Shown: positions 1 to 9,052, counted from the first letter of the stretch. The stretch is 64,000 bases of DNA from JANMGV01 sp037440405 (GCA_037440405.1 JBBIUE010000011.1:1-64000), one strand, 5' to 3'. Numbers and translations: made by a program. Notes: a model not told the origin generated them from the letters alone.

Positions 1-134
1 TTATCCATCTCGCGTGCTCGTTCATCTGCTTAAGACGGTTTTGAAACCAGCTCTAAACAAATCCCCTTGGGGAATTGGCGACTTTTAATCGAGAGTTTTC
101 AACAGCGAATCCAAAGAATGACGCACTGTTAGAA

Positions 135-172
135 GAAACGGCCCCTCAAGCTTTCACTCTCGGGGCCGTTTC
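135..172 (-). terminator. Hairpin terminator after the PEP-CTERM gene
   Basis: A perfect 11-bp stem, GAAACGGCCCC at 135-145 pairing with GGGGCCGTTTC at 162-172, encloses a 16-nt loop. Read on the minus strand it follows the stop of the PEP-CTERM gene and runs into TTTCTTCT, a modest U-rich tail. It could also serve a plus-strand gene lying before the window. Confidence 0.6.
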
Positions 173-216
173 GATTCACAGAAAAAATTGGCGTTCGATG
201 GTTCAACGGGGAGCTG

Positions 217-987
217 CTAACTTCGCTCAGCGACTAGTTTAACCTTCAGACGACGTCTCCAACGCATCAATCCAGCGACTCCGCCGGCCAATAGCAGCGC
301 AGTAGAAGTCGGTTCGGGTACCGCTGCCACTGGAATGAAGCTCCCAGTCGCAAAGCGAAACGATTTCGTGTCGGACAGGAAGCCATGCAGCGAGTGCGTT
401 CCCGATACCGTTAGGGAAACATCATAGATACCTTCCTCGGTAAAAGCCCACACGAAGTGGTCATGGATGCCCACCGGGAACGTAAACGAACTTGGTCCTG
501 AGAACGAAGAAAGTTGAACGTCTGGGCCCAGGAAAGAGGTTTGGAACAAAGAGAATTCAGAGGGAGCACCATCGACTAGCGAAATCGAATTGAAAGTCCA
601 AGTGGTGCCACCAATCCAATGAGCGGGAATCAATTCCTCGGTGGCAATTCCAACGAATGGCTTCGCGGGATCGGATGCTTGAGGAAGAAACCAAACGGGC
701 TCCCCAGAACTGTTGCCGATAAAGTCCCAAGCGGCTCCAGACGGCCGCGCGACCGAAGGACCAGGAACGCCAATGACGAACGCATCATGCTCATACTCAT
801 CAGCCGGAAGCGTACCTCCTCCAAACAAGTTGAGCGGAGTATCCGCGTGCATGTGCAGCTCCAACGCGCCTCCATGCAGCGCGACACCGATATCCATGTG
901 GCCCCCCACAACGACCAAGTCGGCCCTCGCAGCCGAGCCTGCCATGAACCATCCAAAAGCCAAAATGAAACAAAAAGCAAATCGCAT
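217..987 (-). CDS. PEP-CTERM sorting domain protein
   Basis: A predicted exported protein of about 256 residues. It opens with a signal peptide (MRFAFCFILAFGWFMAGSA followed by ARA) and ends with a PEP-CTERM signal: VPEPTSTALLLAG, a hydrophobic stretch, then the basic cluster RWRRRLKVK. In this family the C-terminal signal directs export and processing by exosortase. The body has no domain I recognise; it is rich in Ser, Gly and Phe and contains a histidine-rich patch (GALELHMHAD). I chose the ATG at 987, about 9 nt after an AAGG, rather than the TTG at 993. A good hairpin terminator follows the stop. It appears to be a single-gene unit. The exosortase itself is not in this window. Confidence 0.8.
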   Translation of the reverse strand: MRFAFCFILAFGWFMAGSAARADLVVVGGHMDIGVALHGGALELHMHADTPLNLFGGGTLPADEYEHDAFVIGVPGPSVARPSGAAWDFIGNSSGEPVWFLPQASDPAKPFVGIATEELIPAHWIGGTTWTFNSISLVDGAPSEFSLFQTSFLGPDVQLSSFSGPSSFTFPVGIHDHFVWAFTEEGIYDVSLTVSGTHSLHGFLSDTKSFRFATGSFIPVAAVPEPTSTALLLAGGVAGLMRWRRRLKVKLVAERS

Positions 988-1114
988 TTTCAATAACCTT
1001 ATTGAATGAACAAAACATGTTGCAAAAACCCGTTGTGGGTTTCGCGATCAGCATTCTGCCAGACGACGGGAATTCGATCGCGAAACGGCCCTTCAAGCAA
1101 ACGTATCCAAAATG

Positions 1115-2287
1115 TTACGGCTCCGATGAGTAGGAATCACCTCCGTCGCGCGAGCCCATAGCCCACCATGTGCGGTCGACTATTCCATTGCCCACAAAAG
1201 CAACGTGGCCATCGCCATAAGCAACGTTGACCCCGCCCGCATGGCTGCTGCTGGGAGTGACCATGTTGGTTCCATCATCTTGCCCACCATAGACATGACA
1301 ATTCTGAGAATTGATCGGCATGACATGCATGTACAAGTTTCCCGCTAGCGTCCATCCAGAAATCCAAGCCCGTCCGTGAGGGACGGTATAGACTGGATCG
1401 GGTGCGGATACTGCTTTGCAATACGACACCCAACCCCCTAAACTGCGAGCATTCGATCCGCCACCGGCGCAGTACGACATGACGCTTCGTTTCGTATTCA
1501 TCCGCATGGAAGCTCCAAACGGACCAGGGATCAACTCCGAACTGTTGATACTCCGTTCCGCTACCAAAGCAGTGCTAGATGTTCCATCATGGAAATCTCG
1601 AAGAGAAATCTGCGACAGTTGCCACAAATCTGGCTGAGCTGGATTGATCACCGGCAGGGCACCGTTATGGATCAACAGGGGTTCTTCGTTGCCGTCGATC
1701 CCCCGCGCACCTCGAATCCATCCTACGTTTCCCGCGTACGAACCTGGAGCGGCTTTTCCCGTCCCCATGGTTGTCGTCATCAGGAACGATTCGGATGGAC
1801 ACAGATAGGTAGGAATCAACGTCGCCGCTGCCACTGCATTCGGATGAGCTGCGGAGATCGTCAGTCCAAGGTAGGAGGAGTCCGAAGTAAAGTTCTTCGG
1901 ATCTACCATGAGCCGGTCGAATCGAATCGAGTTATACAGTGGCTGCTGTTCCACTTGAGGCAGAATCATGGCAAGCCAGCTGTAGAACCCGTTGCCATGC
2001 GGAGCAGAAATGCGGGACGGACCGGTTGTCGTGATTGGCAGACTCCTAAACGTCGTTTCGTAATTCTGAATGCCAAGAGCAATCTGCTTTAGATTGTTTT
2101 GACAACTCATCCGACGTGCTGCCTCCCGCGCGCCTTGCACGGCCGGTAGCAGGAGAGCTACCAAGACTCCGATGATGGCAATGACCACCAACAGCTCGAC
2201 CAGGGTGAAGCCTGAACGAGTCTCTATTGGAAACAGCCTTTTTCTGATGCCGTTCAATCCAGCGTACCAATAGTTACAGGTTGTCAT
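1115..2287 (-). CDS. DUF1559 family prepilin-like protein
   Basis: A protein of about 390 residues with a type IV pilin-like N-terminus (GFTLVELLVVIAIIGVLVALLLPA), the N-methylation and cleavage motif plus transmembrane helix, followed by QGAREAARRMSCQNNLKQIALGIQNYE. This is the hallmark of the planctomycete DUF1559 (SBP_bac_10) family. The end carries the usual DGHVAFVGNGI segment. Members are abundant in planctomycete genomes and are thought to be exported pseudopilin-like proteins; their exact role is not established. I start at the ATG at 2287, preceded by GGGAG, instead of the TTG at 2308. No pilus assembly genes lie nearby. Confidence 0.85.
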   Translation of the reverse strand: MTTCNYWYAGLNGIRKRLFPIETRSGFTLVELLVVIAIIGVLVALLLPAVQGAREAARRMSCQNNLKQIALGIQNYETTFRSLPITTTGPSRISAPHGNGFYSWLAMILPQVEQQPLYNSIRFDRLMVDPKNFTSDSSYLGLTISAAHPNAVAAATLIPTYLCPSESFLMTTTMGTGKAAPGSYAGNVGWIRGARGIDGNEEPLLIHNGALPVINPAQPDLWQLSQISLRDFHDGTSSTALVAERSINSSELIPGPFGASMRMNTKRSVMSYCAGGGSNARSLGGWVSYCKAVSAPDPVYTVPHGRAWISGWTLAGNLYMHVMPINSQNCHVYGGQDDGTNMVTPSSSHAGGVNVAYGDGHVAFVGNGIVDRTWWAMGSRDGGDSYSSEP

Positions 2288-2555
2288 TTCCCTTAAACTC
2301 CCATTCAAGATGCCCAGCAGGCGCGGTTAGTGCTCAGCCATGGTTGGTCGGACCAAATTCAGCACGCCGCGCCTGCCATGGGCAAACGTCATCGAACTCC
2401 GATTGCACTCATGACTCTACGGTGGATGTTTGAGAAGCATTGCAATCGCATTTGCTTCTCACGAGACGAGGGCCCCTTACGGCGACTCACGATGGAACGA
2501 GAACGCGCAGGAGAGACTCTAAGCAAGTCGATGCGCCGGTAGAGATGCCGGCGTT

Positions 2556-3032
2556 TCAGAGGACAGGCGGCGGTCCGCGCGCTAACCAATTCCAAGCTGT
2601 GCCAGAGTGGATATCCAGCGATGGGTACAAGTTGGAAGGAGATGCCAACTGCTGGAATTCAATCGAAGCGGAGTTCGATTGAAAAGCGCTGGTAGCGTAA
2701 AAATGACAAATCAAGCAATCTTCAGCACTGCCTGCAATGTCCCTGCAAAGAACTCCTCCATTGGGACTCGGAATTCCCTCAAGACTCGACGAATTTTCGA
2801 AATCCCCTACGGATTCATGGAAGGGTTCATCAGAGCAGCAATAAGAATAATTCGCCGCTTCATGAAGAGAATGACAATTCTCCGCAAGACTGGAATCACC
2901 ATTCGACGACCAGAAACTGCACGAAGAACAGTCGTGCTGGTGCCAATGCGGGCCAACTACGGAAAGAAGTCCGTAGGTCGCAAGCAGGAAAAAAGTAGTG
3001 ATTTTCGAGTGATTCAACACAAAAGCCCGCAA
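2556..3032 (-). CDS. Cys/His-rich exported protein, DUF2946-like
   Basis: A protein of 158 residues with one N-terminal hydrophobic segment (TTFFLLATYGLLSVVG) followed directly by GPHWHQHDCSSC and then further Cys/His clusters (CHSLHE, YCCSDEPFH, CLICHFYA). The combination of a short membrane anchor, CxxC/CxxCH pairs and a C-terminal RGPP motif resembles DUF2946-type proteins, some of which sit beside metal transport genes. Metal binding is my inference from the ligands. The start is uncertain: TTG at 3032 or GTG at 3020. Its neighbours (DUF1559 gene downstream, queC divergent) give no functional hint. Confidence 0.6.
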   Translation of the reverse strand: MRAFVLNHSKITTFFLLATYGLLSVVGPHWHQHDCSSCSFWSSNGDSSLAENCHSLHEAANYSYCCSDEPFHESVGDFENSSSLEGIPSPNGGVLCRDIAGSAEDCLICHFYATSAFQSNSASIEFQQLASPSNLYPSLDIHSGTAWNWLARGPPPVL

Positions 3033-3407
3033 CCTTCGTCGTCAAATTGCGGTCCGACCATTCGGCATTATCAACTAACGGCGGTGGAAAGTCAACGAGG
3101 AAAAAAGGGACTGTCTCGTTCTTAGGGCAATTTACCCAACTCTTCAAAGCGACCGATGGAACCAACTACTCGATGGCAAGGTGCCGACCAACCGTGTGCC
3201 CAAAAGGAGCTGATTTTGCTAAAACTTGCAACCATTCGAGACGCCTCATTCGTCACGACCAAGACCATCTCGGCTGCAATCCAGCGGTGGGCAGCGTATA
3301 TTCCCTGATGGCAAAGGGTGGCGATGGGGTGGCGAAGCGTCAGCCACAAATGGCTAGTTGCATCGGAATCGAATTCCGTTTCACGATTATCAGGATTCAT
3401 TTTTCTC

Positions 3408-4106
3408 ATGATGAGCGTGCCAACTCGAGCGATTGTCCTATTGAGCGGCGGCCTTGATTCTGCGACCGCAGCTGCCATTGCTCGCGATCAGGGCTTCGAA
3501 GTCTGCGCGCTGAGCTTTCGATACGGCCAACGGCATGCAGTCGAAATCGAGCGAGCCGCGAAGATCGCCTCGTTTTTTCAAGTTGCCCGTCACGTGGTCA
3601 TCGACATCAACCTGCATCAGTTCGGTGGCTCCGCTTTAACCGATCGTCATCTTGCTGTGCCAAAGTCTGATTCAGCGGACGACATCGGGTCGGATATTCC
3701 CATCACCTATGTCCCAGCCAGAAATACGATCTTCTTGTCTTTTGCGCTGGCTTGGTCGGAAGTGCTTAAGGCAAACGACATCTTCATCGGTGTCAATAGT
3801 CTCGATTACAGCGGCTATCCCGATTGCCGACCGGAGTATATTCAAGCTTTTGAAGCCATGGCAAATCTTGCTACCAAGGCGAACGTAGCTGGCCATAGAC
3901 AAACGCGCATTCACACGCCTTTGATCAGTTGGACCAAAGCGGAAATCATTCGAAAAGGATTGGAGTTGGGCGTCGACTACTCGATGACTTCAAGTTGCTA
4001 CGATCCCACCGATGATGGTTTGGCCTGTGGTCATTGCGACTCCTGTCTCCTCCGCCTTCGCGGTTTCGAACAAAATGGAATTCGCGATCCGATCAAGTAC
4101 GTTTAG
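3408..4106 (+). CDS. queC: 7-cyano-7-deazaguanine synthase QueC
   Basis: QueC converts 7-carboxy-7-deazaguanine to 7-cyano-7-deazaguanine (preQ0) with ATP and ammonia, in the pathway to the tRNA base queuosine. The protein of about 232 residues has the PP-loop ATP-binding motif SGGLDS near residues 13-18, then FRYGQRH, the family segment ITYVPARNTIFLSFALAW, the loop GVNSLDYSGYPDCRPEY, and a zinc-binding C-terminus with cysteines in SCYDP and CGHCDSCLLR. Length fits the family. I start at the ATG at 3408; the longer upstream reading frame has no family similarity. It stands alone: queD, queE and queF are not in this window. Confidence 0.93.
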   Translation: MMSVPTRAIVLLSGGLDSATAAAIARDQGFEVCALSFRYGQRHAVEIERAAKIASFFQVARHVVIDINLHQFGGSALTDRHLAVPKSDSADDIGSDIPITYVPARNTIFLSFALAWSEVLKANDIFIGVNSLDYSGYPDCRPEYIQAFEAMANLATKANVAGHRQTRIHTPLISWTKAEIIRKGLELGVDYSMTSSCYDPTDDGLACGHCDSCLLRLRGFEQNGIRDPIKYV

Positions 4107-4309
4107 CAAACTCGAATGCTTTCCGTATGATCAAGGGTGCAACGTCCTTGAGTCTTCGACGGGCGTGCTGATTTTCCTTCGACGTATCTCTCCTTGATCG
4201 CTTTCATGCGTCCAACAGGGCGGGTATGATAGGTGAATTGGCAGTCGTTCAGCTCAGATCAACCGGATCGGCCTGCGATTGCTCAGATTGTTAACCAGGC
4301 TTTTCGAAG

Positions 4310-4852
4310 ATGTCTGCCGTATCGAAGTTTGTTCCTCGTTACACCGTCTCCGATTATCAACTTTGGAAAGGCGATTGGGAGTTGTGGGAAGGCTATGCCG
4401 TCGCAATGACACCAAGTCCTTTTGGCCGACATCAAAGATTGGCCTTCAAGTTGGGCACGTTGTTTGAAAATGCGATCGCCAAGGGGAGATGTCATGCGAC
4501 CGTCATCCCGGAACTGGACTGGATCGTTTCGAACGATACCGTGGTGCGCCCGGATCTGATTGTGGTTTGCGGTGAAGGTCCAGAGCGACATTTGGAAAAG
4601 ACGCCGGATCTTGTAGTCGAAGTCCTGTCGGAGTCGACGCGGCAACACGATTTGAGTTACAAGCGGGAACTCTATCATCGCTCGGGAGTTGGGGCTTATT
4701 GGATGGTGGATGATGAGGCTCAATCAATCGTCATGGATATCCGGCGAAGCGACGGGACTTATTTGTCGAACCACGTTGAGGATGAAGTCCTAGTTCAGCT
4801 CTGTGAAAATTGCGAACTAGCGATCGTTGTTAAGGAACTTTTCTCGCGATAA
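4310..4852 (+). CDS. Uma2 family endonuclease-like protein
   Basis: A protein of 180 residues of the Uma2 (DUF820) family, a PD-(D/E)XK-type fold common in cyanobacteria and planctomycetes and often present in many copies. Visible family marks are YxLWEG-like GDWELWEG near residue 20, PSPFGRHQRL, VIPELDWIV, VVRPDLIVV (the acidic catalytic Asp), and the VVEVLSESTRQHDLSYKRELYHRSGVGAYWMVD block holding the E-x-K-like region. Nuclease activity is assumed from the fold; the biological target is unknown. It is a single gene with about 200 bp to queC upstream and decayed sequence downstream. Confidence 0.85.
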   Translation: MSAVSKFVPRYTVSDYQLWKGDWELWEGYAVAMTPSPFGRHQRLAFKLGTLFENAIAKGRCHATVIPELDWIVSNDTVVRPDLIVVCGEGPERHLEKTPDLVVEVLSESTRQHDLSYKRELYHRSGVGAYWMVDDEAQSIVMDIRRSDGTYLSNHVEDEVLVQLCENCELAIVVKELFSR

Positions 4853-5176
4853 TTGATTTAGCACTGTGCTTACGGGTGTCTTGGTGCCTCGACATGAAGT
4901 TCGCGACGGTCAGATGGCAGTGACCCGTTTTTGGGCATGCAAACCACTTGCAGCCCTTGCAAAAGAAAAATCCTGTTGCAACGCTAATAGTGATCCATCA
5001 TGAGGAGCATCCCTACGAGACGCATTGGCAGGCGATCTAGGCTTGTCGTGCAGGATCGCTTGACTTCGGTCGGGGCGATCCATAGGTCGCTATCCGTTCT
5101 TTCCTTCGCCTAAGTTCGTTGAAAAATGGCTTGCGATTTCCGTACTCACTGCAAGGCTGGTTGCCTGCTGGCTTGA
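4853..5176. other. Intergenic stretch with no recognised gene
   Basis: About 320 bases between the Uma2 gene and a short lipoprotein-like fragment. I see no coding signal, repeat or clear promoter here. The reading frame that would extend the downstream fragment is closed by TGA at 5174-5176. Confidence 0.5.
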
Positions 5177-5404
5177 GTGCTCCTTATCGGCTGCGCAGAA
5201 GATTCATCAACGACGATGTCGGGAGATGCTCTGGCGGAACGTCGGGCAAACGTTCGCGCACTCGCCAAAGAGCTTCTAACCAGCACCGACTTCGCCATTC
5301 TTGGTCGTGACGACCTGGTAATCCGAAACGAACAACTTTTGTCGCAGAGTCTTGATCGCATCATGACCAATGTGGAATCCTGGATCGACGGTGATGAAAA
5401 GTGA
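5177..5404 (+). CDS. Short lipoprotein-like fragment
   Basis: An open frame of 75 codons beginning GTG. It starts LLIGCAED, which looks like the end of a lipoprotein signal with its lipobox cysteine, and continues as a charged helical stretch (AERRANVRALAKELL, NEQLLSQSLDRIMTN). The hydrophobic part expected before the lipobox lies in another frame upstream, so this is probably a frameshifted or truncated gene. It stops immediately before the IS66 remnant. I do not recognise the family. Confidence 0.35.
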   Translation: MLLIGCAEDSSTTMSGDALAERRANVRALAKELLTSTDFAILGRDDLVIRNEQLLSQSLDRIMTNVESWIDGDEK

Positions 5405-5430
5405 GCGTAAACCAGCGGGAGGGTGAGGGG

Positions 5431-5870
5431 GTAAGCGTGGTGGTTTGGTTGTTGCTCGCGATTGATCTTAGCGGCGATGATTCGGCGGGCGCACGTTCGG
5501 TGCTTGCGCTCGGCTTTGCAGCGGCTATCCACTTCGCGATAGATTCGCACCCGTTCCGGATGTTGCTCCTTCCAGGCGTCCGGCAGCAGCCTCGCGTCGT
5601 CGGTTTCGCCCGTCAGAGAACGATCCAGGATGTCCTGCAAGTACAACCAGACGTCCAGATGATGCTGCTTCGCGCTGCTCACCACGCTCATCAGGCGCGC
5701 CACGCGCTCCCCTGACTCGACGCTGGTGACGAACAGCCAGTTCGTGCGCCCCAACGCGACGTGACGCATCAACGACTCGACTCGGTTGTCGTGAATCGGA
5801 ACGGGGTCATGTTTCGGGTAGACCGTCAACGCTTCCCAATGATTGCGCAGTTAGTTTTTAGTATTGCGCA
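5431..5870 (-). pseudogene. IS66 family transposase remnant (C-terminal part)
   Basis: On the minus strand the translation NHWEALTVYPKHDPVPI, HDNRVESLMRHVALGRTNW and LFVTSVESGERVARLMSVV, then AKQHHLDVWLYLQDIL, matches the C-terminal catalytic and insertion region of IS66 transposases (NNxxE...RxxALGRKNWLF...). The N-terminal two thirds are missing. Upstream the frame is broken: ATTGCGCAG is duplicated at about 5842-5850 and 5863-5871, with an in-frame TAA between. GTAAGCGT at 5431-5438 resembles an IS66 terminal sequence and may mark the element end. The element cannot be autonomous. Confidence 0.75.
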
Positions 5871-6012
5871 GATAGTTCAGAAGCCCTCCCAAATCAGGGC
5901 TCGGCAGCACGTCGACTTCGGTCAATCTGACAGTATGGGTTTTGATCGATAGTGAGTGATGCGGTACATCGTTCCTCTCATCAGTCGTGAACTATCCCTT
6001 GTTGAATGCCTG

Positions 6013-6251
6013 GTAACCGTTCACGACTGAGGCGAATATCGTGGTCCGTTCGGTGATCGTTCACCCCTCACGCGCGGGCCGCCGCAAATTTGGCGAGTTG
6101 CGTAGTCCGTTCGGTGATCGTTCACCCCTCACGCGCGGGCCGCCGCAAATTTGGCGAACTGCGTAGTCCGTTCGCTTCCAAGTTTACCTCGCCAAATTTG
6201 CTCTGGCCCAGCGGTTAAACGATGATCCTTACTCCATTCGCGAACGCTTAC
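6013..6251. mobile_element. Small non-autonomous GTAA-ended element, expanded copy
   Basis: A non-coding element of 239 bp. The left end GTAACCGTTCACGA is at 6013-6026 and the right end ...CGAACGCTTAC finishes at 6251. Inside is a hairpin of GCAAATTTGGCGA (6145-6157) against TCGCCAAATTTGC (6189-6201), flanked by GGGCC (6137-6141) and GGCCC (6205-6209). Much of it matches the 138-bp copy at 38786-38923. The flanks AATGCCTG and AAAGCCCG agree at only 6 of 8 bases, so a target duplication is uncertain. GTAA ends and proximity to an IS66 remnant suggest an IS66-derived miniature element; that link is inference. Confidence 0.75.
6044..6165. repeat. 61-bp tandem repeat, two copies plus start of a third
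   Basis: A 61-bp unit beginning GTCCGTTCGGTGATCG starts at 6044 and again at 6105; the first nine bases of a third unit start at 6166. The two copies differ only near the end (GAGTTGCG versus GAACTGCG). Each carries a full left arm of the element hairpin, so the left arm is duplicated while the right arm is single. The other copy of the element in this window has one unit only. Confidence 0.9.
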
Positions 6252-6583
6252 AAAGCCCGCTGTTGATTGGCTGGCCGCCCAATCCGGCACGGCCAAGACG
6301 GCTTGAGGCGATTCGGAACGACACTCAATCTTGATGCCACGAGCCTCGATAGTGGAAGGCACCAAGCTGTTTCTTGACTCTCGCTGAACCAAGCTGTTGC
6401 TGGAGTAGGCTTCCGTTGATCTAACAATCTGTTCCGAACCTGTTTGTGAGGTGAAACCCAGGAACTGAGAGAATCGCTACCTACGTTGACTCTGGGAACA
6501 CCGCTAAGTTACCATGATTGATGGAGTCGTTCGTTCCCACGGTACACTCAATCGCTCATTAGCCCCGCCTCAGCGAACCCGCC
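6252..6583. other. Intergenic stretch before the PSD1 gene
   Basis: About 330 bases with no gene I can support. It probably contains the promoter of the PSD1/DUF1501 pair, but I cannot point to convincing -35 and -10 boxes. Confidence 0.4.
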
Positions 6584-9052
6584 ATGATCTTCAATCCCTC
6601 AGTGTTGGTCTGTTTTGGTGATTGGATTTGCATCAAGTCCCGTCGGTTGGCGATCGCATTTTCTTATTTGGTCGCCGTCTTTGGAAGCCTTGGTGGGCAC
6701 TTATCGGCCGCGGATGACGACAAAGTCGGTAACCTGCAATTCGAGAACTCGATTCGTCCGGTTTTGATCGAACACTGCGTGGGATGTCATGGTCCGGGTA
6801 AGGCGGAGAATGGGCTACGACTTGATAGCCGATCAGGGTTGCTCATCGGTGGCGAAAGCGGGACGGCGGTTGATCTCGATGCGCCGCACAACAGTTTGCT
6901 TCTAAGCGCGCTTCGACATGAAAGCTTGGAAATGCCGCCGAATAAGCGCCTTCCAGACGTAGTTCTCGAAGAGTTCGAAACGTGGTTGTCGCGCAAGGCG
7001 CCTTGGCCCGAGTACGCTTCATCGATCGCACTAGAACAGGGCCCCGATGCGCGAGTCGCACAGGGGAGGAGCTACTGGGCTTTTCAACCATTGCGAGAGG
7101 TCTCGGGACACCTGGGCAGAACTCCCTCCGAGTGGTTGGATCTTCAGGTCGAACTTGGAATCGCTTCGAACGGCTTAACGCCAGCTCCGCTCGCCAGTGA
7201 GTTTACTTTGTTCCGGCGAGTGTATGTCGATGTTCTTGGTTCCGTACCGACTTGGGAAGATTGGGTACGCTATCGCGACGATCCAAGCGAACCTCGATAC
7301 GAGCGATTAGTGGATACGCTTCTGGCCGATTCTCGATACGGCGAACACTGGGCTCAATTTTGGCTCGACCTGGTCCGATTTGCAGAATCCGATGGATTCA
7401 AACAAGATGCCTTTCGCCCATCCGCTTATTTGTACCGCGATTGGGTGATTCAATCGCTCAATGAAGACAAGCCCTACGGACAATTTGTTCGAGAGCAACT
7501 GGCGGGGGATTTGTTAGCCCCTGTTACAGATGGAAGTCGGATTGCAACAGGCTTTTTGAGACACTGGATTTATGAATACAACCAGCGGGATGTTGCCTCG
7601 CAGCGAGAGAATATTCTGAACGATCTCACGGAGGTGACCAGCGAAGTATTTCTTGGATTGAGCATCGGTTGTGCGCGGTGTCACGATCACAAATTCGATC
7701 CACTGTTGCAAGAAGATTACTATCGATTGCAAGCTTGTTTTGCGGCGACCCTGCCGTGCGATGATTATCCTTCGTCGATGGAGGCCGACCGGCTTTGGCG
7801 TTCGGGATGGAGACTTGAGCAAATCCAAGAAGTCGAGCAACTGACCAAGGAACTAGCGGAGCTGGAATCGAGTGTGCGGCATGACGTGACCGAGCAATGG
7901 ATCGAAAAATTCCCACCCGAAATTCGTCCCGCTCTTCGAAAGCCTAGCGAAGAGCGGACGACTCGCGAAGCACAGATTGCTTATTTGAGCCAACTGCAGA
8001 TCGATAACGAACTTGCCACCATGGACATGATCAAGCGACTTCCTGAGGATAAGCGAGAACGATGGAAGGCGTGCAAGACGCGTATCGACGAGATTCAGAA
8101 GGTCCACGGGAACCCGCCGCCTCGCGTCATGTCCGTCGTTGAGCTGACCAACCCAAGTGAGCTGAACCATCCGTTGACGAAGCGAATCCAAGGAGGGCTG
8201 AAGCCCAGTGTTCCAAAGGTGCTCGAGCATTACGGAAGCGACATCGTTGATCGGCTCCATCGCAATGAGTCCGATCGTCGGCTCCAATTGGCATCATGGA
8301 TTTCCGACCGCAAGCATCCGCTCACCTGGCGCGTGATCGTCAATCGCGTCTGGCAACAGTATTTCGGACAGGGGCTGGTCTCGAACACAAGCGACGTCGG
8401 TTCACTTTCGGATCCCCCGACCCATCCGGAGCTTCTCGATGGACTGGCCGCGATGTTTATTCAACATGGAGAGAGCCTCAAAGAGCTTCATCGCTGGATT
8501 TTGATGTCGAATACCTATCGCCGAGCTTCTCAAGTTCAGGATGGGCTTTCCGATGCAGGTGATCCAAAGCAACTGCGATTCCTAGCGAAATTTCCGAGAA
8601 AACGTCTTACCGCAGAGCAGCTTCGCGACTCGATCTTGATGATTTCAGGGGAGTTGGATTCGCGTATGAGCGGACCATCAGATGAGCTAAATTCGTCGCG
8701 AAGGTCGATCTACTTGAAGGTGCTACGAAACTCGCCGCATCCGTTGCTTGCCGCCTTCGATCGCCCGGACGGTAATGCGATGGTCGCCAAGCGGAATACC
8801 ACAACGACGCCTCTTCAAGCGTTGGCATTGATCAATGCCAACTGGCCTCAAGAAATGGCTCGGCAACTGGTCGATCGATGCTGCCAGCAGGATTGGTCCC
8901 TCGAACGATGTGTGGTGGAGATTTTCCGGCGGGTTTATCTTCGCGACCCGGAGTCGTGGGAATTGGAGTCAGCGATAACATTTCAGAGGGAAGGCCTCGC
9001 CGACCTTTGCCATGTCCTTTTATGTTCAAGCGAGTTTCTCTATGTCCAGTGA
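6584..9052 (+). CDS. PSD1 protein (PSCyt1-DUF1549-DUF1553)
   Basis: An exported planctomycete protein of 822 residues. A signal peptide (AFSYLVAVFGSLGGHLSAAD) is followed by a cytochrome c-like PSCyt1 segment with the heme-type motif CVGCHG, by DUF1549 (FTLFRRVYVDVLGSVPTWEDW, YGEHWAQFWLDLVRFAES, a second CARCHDHKFDPL motif), and by DUF1553 (RKHPLTWRVIVNRVWQQYFGQGLV, FPRKRLTAEQLRDSI, NTTTTPLQALALIN). Heme binding is predicted from the CxxCH motifs. Its 3' end overlaps the DUF1501 gene by 11 bp, so the two are translated together, the usual arrangement for this pair. A role in degrading complex organic matter is often suggested for these pairs but not proven. Confidence 0.92.
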   Translation: MIFNPSVLVCFGDWICIKSRRLAIAFSYLVAVFGSLGGHLSAADDDKVGNLQFENSIRPVLIEHCVGCHGPGKAENGLRLDSRSGLLIGGESGTAVDLDAPHNSLLLSALRHESLEMPPNKRLPDVVLEEFETWLSRKAPWPEYASSIALEQGPDARVAQGRSYWAFQPLREVSGHLGRTPSEWLDLQVELGIASNGLTPAPLASEFTLFRRVYVDVLGSVPTWEDWVRYRDDPSEPRYERLVDTLLADSRYGEHWAQFWLDLVRFAESDGFKQDAFRPSAYLYRDWVIQSLNEDKPYGQFVREQLAGDLLAPVTDGSRIATGFLRHWIYEYNQRDVASQRENILNDLTEVTSEVFLGLSIGCARCHDHKFDPLLQEDYYRLQACFAATLPCDDYPSSMEADRLWRSGWRLEQIQEVEQLTKELAELESSVRHDVTEQWIEKFPPEIRPALRKPSEERTTREAQIAYLSQLQIDNELATMDMIKRLPEDKRERWKACKTRIDEIQKVHGNPPPRVMSVVELTNPSELNHPLTKRIQGGLKPSVPKVLEHYGSDIVDRLHRNESDRRLQLASWISDRKHPLTWRVIVNRVWQQYFGQGLVSNTSDVGSLSDPPTHPELLDGLAAMFIQHGESLKELHRWILMSNTYRRASQVQDGLSDAGDPKQLRFLAKFPRKRLTAEQLRDSILMISGELDSRMSGPSDELNSSRRSIYLKVLRNSPHPLLAAFDRPDGNAMVAKRNTTTTPLQALALINANWPQEMARQLVDRCCQQDWSLERCVVEIFRRVYLRDPESWELESAITFQREGLADLCHVLLCSSEFLYVQ

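Noticed and set aside
5146..5430. Extension of the IS66 frame below 5431
   Set aside because: The frame stays open by chance opposite the lipoprotein-like fragment; IS66 similarity ends near the GTAAGCGT at 5431.
6005..6259. Target duplication around the copy A element
   Set aside because: The flanking octamers AATGCCTG and AAAGCCCG match at 6 of 8 positions only, too weak to claim.
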